From: Burkholderiales bacterium
GTDB taxonomy: Bacteria > Pseudomonadota > Gammaproteobacteria > Burkholderiales > Casimicrobiaceae
Assembly: GCA_031283405.1 (NCBI GenBank)
Contig: JAITBX010000029.1
Coordinates: forward strand, 1-6,839
Length of the DNA: 6,839 nt
Reading direction: 5' to 3'
The stretch's first letter is position 1. Each line of letters begins with the position of its first letter. Shown here piece by piece: positions 5,312 to 6,839 of the stretch. The notes beneath the pieces were generated by a model, which was given only the letters and a program-made list of their open reading frames with translations, had not been told where the DNA came from and made no database searches. Both the position numbers and the translations under genes were made by a program.

Positions 5312-6839
5312 AACGCTCTCAACCTCTGCGCCGCCGGCAATTTTCTGAGTCCCTGCCGCAAATAGCGCAGTGCCTGATGGCGTTGGCGCATCGTCGGCGC
5401 GGCGTAGCGCAGGATCACATACGCCTGCGCCATTCGCGTCAGTGTTGCTTGCCACGCCGGCCAACGCATCCCTGCCCGTTCCAGATAATTCAACGGCCCT
5501 TCGTTCATTTCGCGCGGCAAACCGGCGCGCGCCAATCGTGTGCATAGCGTTCGCCACATGATTTGCGCCGGTTCGCTTCGGCGTGTTCGCCACGCCAAGA
5601 ACAGCACCAGCAATCCGACCCAAATCACAGCCAACCCGATCAGCGCCGCCGTCACTTTCCACAGTGCGCCGTCGAGATTCCAGTCGCGCCATAATTCGCG
5701 TTGTCTCTTGTAGTCAAATTCGATCACATGCTTCGTCCACGCATATTTGAGTGCGTCCCAATTGAGCGCCAGCGCTTTGAGCCAACCGGCGTCGATTCGC
5801 GCCAACGCCGGCACCAGCGCGCTGCCGGAAAGCGCTCGCCCCAAACCATATTCGACCCGCTCCGGCGCGACGGCCGCCGTCGGATCGACACGCTGCCATT
5901 CGCCGTCGATCAGCACTTCCGCCCAGGCGTGCGCGTCTGATTGGCGAACGATCATGTAGCCGCCTTGCGGATTGATTTCGCCGCCCTGATAGCCGGTGAC
6001 GATTCGCGCCGGAACGTCGGCTGCTCGCATCAATATCACGAAAGCCGCCGCGTAGTGTTCGCAAAAACCGGCGCGCGTATCGAACAGGAAACCGTCGATC
6101 GGGTCTTTCTCGATGTAGTCCGGCGACAGCGTGTAGGAGAACGGTTCATTGTGAAAATAATTCAGCACGGTTTTCACATACCCTTGCGGCGTCGAGCCGC
6201 CGCGCAACTGCCGCGCCAGTTCGCGCGTTTTCGGATTGCCTTCTTTCGGCAAACGAATATTGAACCTGCCATCCCCTTTGGCCGCCGGAAAATGAGAACG
6301 CAACACCGAGGTCTGCGTATAACTCAGCGCTTGGCCGACCGGCGCGACCGACATCAGTTGCTGCGTGGTCGTCATGTACGCGAAGCGGCGCGCTCTTTCA
6401 TCGGTGACACCGCCGAGCGGTTGCGGCAACTGCGAGGGCAATTCCAGCGCAAAAAGCCACTGCCGATAATGCGGTTCCAACGCTACGGTGTAGCGAATCT
6501 CTTTTTCGTTTGCCGCCGCCGGTTCGGGCGGCGCAGTGATGGTGATGCCCGGTTTCCAGTGCACGCCGTCGAAAAGAGAGAATACCGGCCCGCGCCAATA
6601 GCGTTGCGCGTTGGGCGGCGGCTCGCCCTCAAAATCGATGCGAAAAGCAATCGCGTCGGACAGCGACAGTTGGCTGATGTCAAGCAGTTCCATGCTGTCC
6701 GACAAGCCGGTCTGCGCTCCCTGCGCTCGCGGCAATCCCCACAGCGGCGCCGACAAGCGCGGGAACAACATGAACAGCAAGAGCGCAATCGGAATCCCCT
6801 GCAACACCAGAATCGAGAAACGCTTCATCGTTTTGTGGA
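5308..6839 (-). CDS. tgpA: TgpA-like membrane transglutaminase, C-terminal part
   Basis: TgpA-type proteins are inner-membrane proteins with a periplasmic transglutaminase-like domain; TgpA is essential in Pseudomonas aeruginosa, though its substrate is unclear. Counting from the Met at 6828, the sequence shows a membrane helix (about 5-22) leading into FPRLSAPLWGLP, a periplasmic region with RYWRGPVFSLFDGVHW (76-91), and the transglutaminase core with the triad C256 (AGFCEHYAAAF), H300 (SDAHAWAEV) and D315 (RVDPTAAV). A second helix (about 391-413) and a cytoplasmic helical tail follow. The family has about 650 residues with several N-terminal helices. The reading frame stays open to the window edge and no ribosome site precedes the Met, so the gene very probably continues beyond 6839. 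It is convergent with the tol side. Its usual partners, a MoxR ATPase and a DUF58 protein, would lie outside. Its stop is inside repeat F. Confidence 0.92.
   Translation of the reverse strand, partial: HKTMKRFSILVLQGIPIALLLFMLFPRLSAPLWGLPRAQGAQTGLSDSMELLDISQLSLSDAIAFRIDFEGEPPPNAQRYWRGPVFSLFDGVHWKPGITITAPPEPAAANEKEIRYTVALEPHYRQWLFALELPSQLPQPLGGVTDERARRFAYMTTTQQLMSVAPVGQALSYTQTSVLRSHFPAAKGDGRFNIRLPKEGNPKTRELARQLRGGSTPQGYVKTVLNYFHNEPFSYTLSPDYIEKDPIDGFLFDTRAGFCEHYAAAFVILMRAADVPARIVTGYQGGEINPQGGYMIVRQSDAHAWAEVLIDGEWQRVDPTAAVAPERVEYGLGRALSGSALVPALARIDAGWLKALALNWDALKYAWTKHVIEFDYKRQRELWRDWNLDGALWKVTAALIGLAVIWVGLLVLFLAWRTRRSEPAQIMWRTLCTRLARAGLPREMNEGPLNYLERAGMRWPAWQATLTRMAQAYVILRYAAPTMRQRHQALRYLRQGLRKLPAAQRLRAL

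Noticed and set aside
5191..5547. Plus-strand open frame of 118 codons starting in the repeat cluster
   Set aside because: Its first part is translated repeat E and the rest is antisense to the transglutaminase gene.
6826..6828. ATG as the true start of the transglutaminase gene
   Set aside because: No ribosome site precedes it, the frame stays open to the window edge, and the family has further membrane helices upstream, so it is most likely an internal methionine.

Overview
The window looks like the chromosome of a proteobacterium with moderately high GC, most likely a betaproteobacterium. This rests on the order ruvA-ruvB-ybgC-tolQ-tolR-tolA, which is usual in Beta- and Gammaproteobacteria, and on the style of the RuvB and Tol proteins. 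The genus cannot be fixed from this sequence.

Left part (1-3673, all + strand): the end of ruvA, complete ruvB, then ybgC, tolQ, tolR and tolA. Gaps between genes are only 2, 4, 4, 22 and 5 bases, so they read as one transcription unit. RuvAB is the Holliday-junction branch-migration motor. YbgC is the thioesterase that accompanies the Tol system. TolQ and TolR form the proton-driven inner-membrane motor, and TolA carries its energy across the periplasm to the outer membrane during cell constriction.

Middle part (3674-5052, + strand): tolB and pal would be expected next, but they are not here. Their place is taken by an unrecognised, AT-rich four-segment membrane protein of 139 residues and by a metallo-beta-lactamase-fold hydrolase. 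The hydrolase has the HxHxDH motif but has tryptophan or no residue where the last metal-binding histidine should be. This looks like an accessory insertion or a rearrangement breakpoint.

Repeat part (4121-4153 and 5049-5311): a cluster of short dispersed repeats of three families. Four units have the layout of REP elements, a GTAG or ATAG tetranucleotide followed by a hairpin. Two others form an inverted pair of a different family. The repeat tetranucleotides contain the TAG stop codons of both converging genes.

Right part (5308-6839, - strand): the C-terminal three quarters or so of a TgpA-like membrane transglutaminase, convergent with the tol side and running out of the window at its N-terminal end.

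No defence system, CRISPR array, phage gene, tRNA or rRNA is visible. The most notable points are the broken tol-pal order with its cargo, the REP-like array with embedded stop codons, and unusual key residues in the hydrolase and in the TolA membrane anchor.
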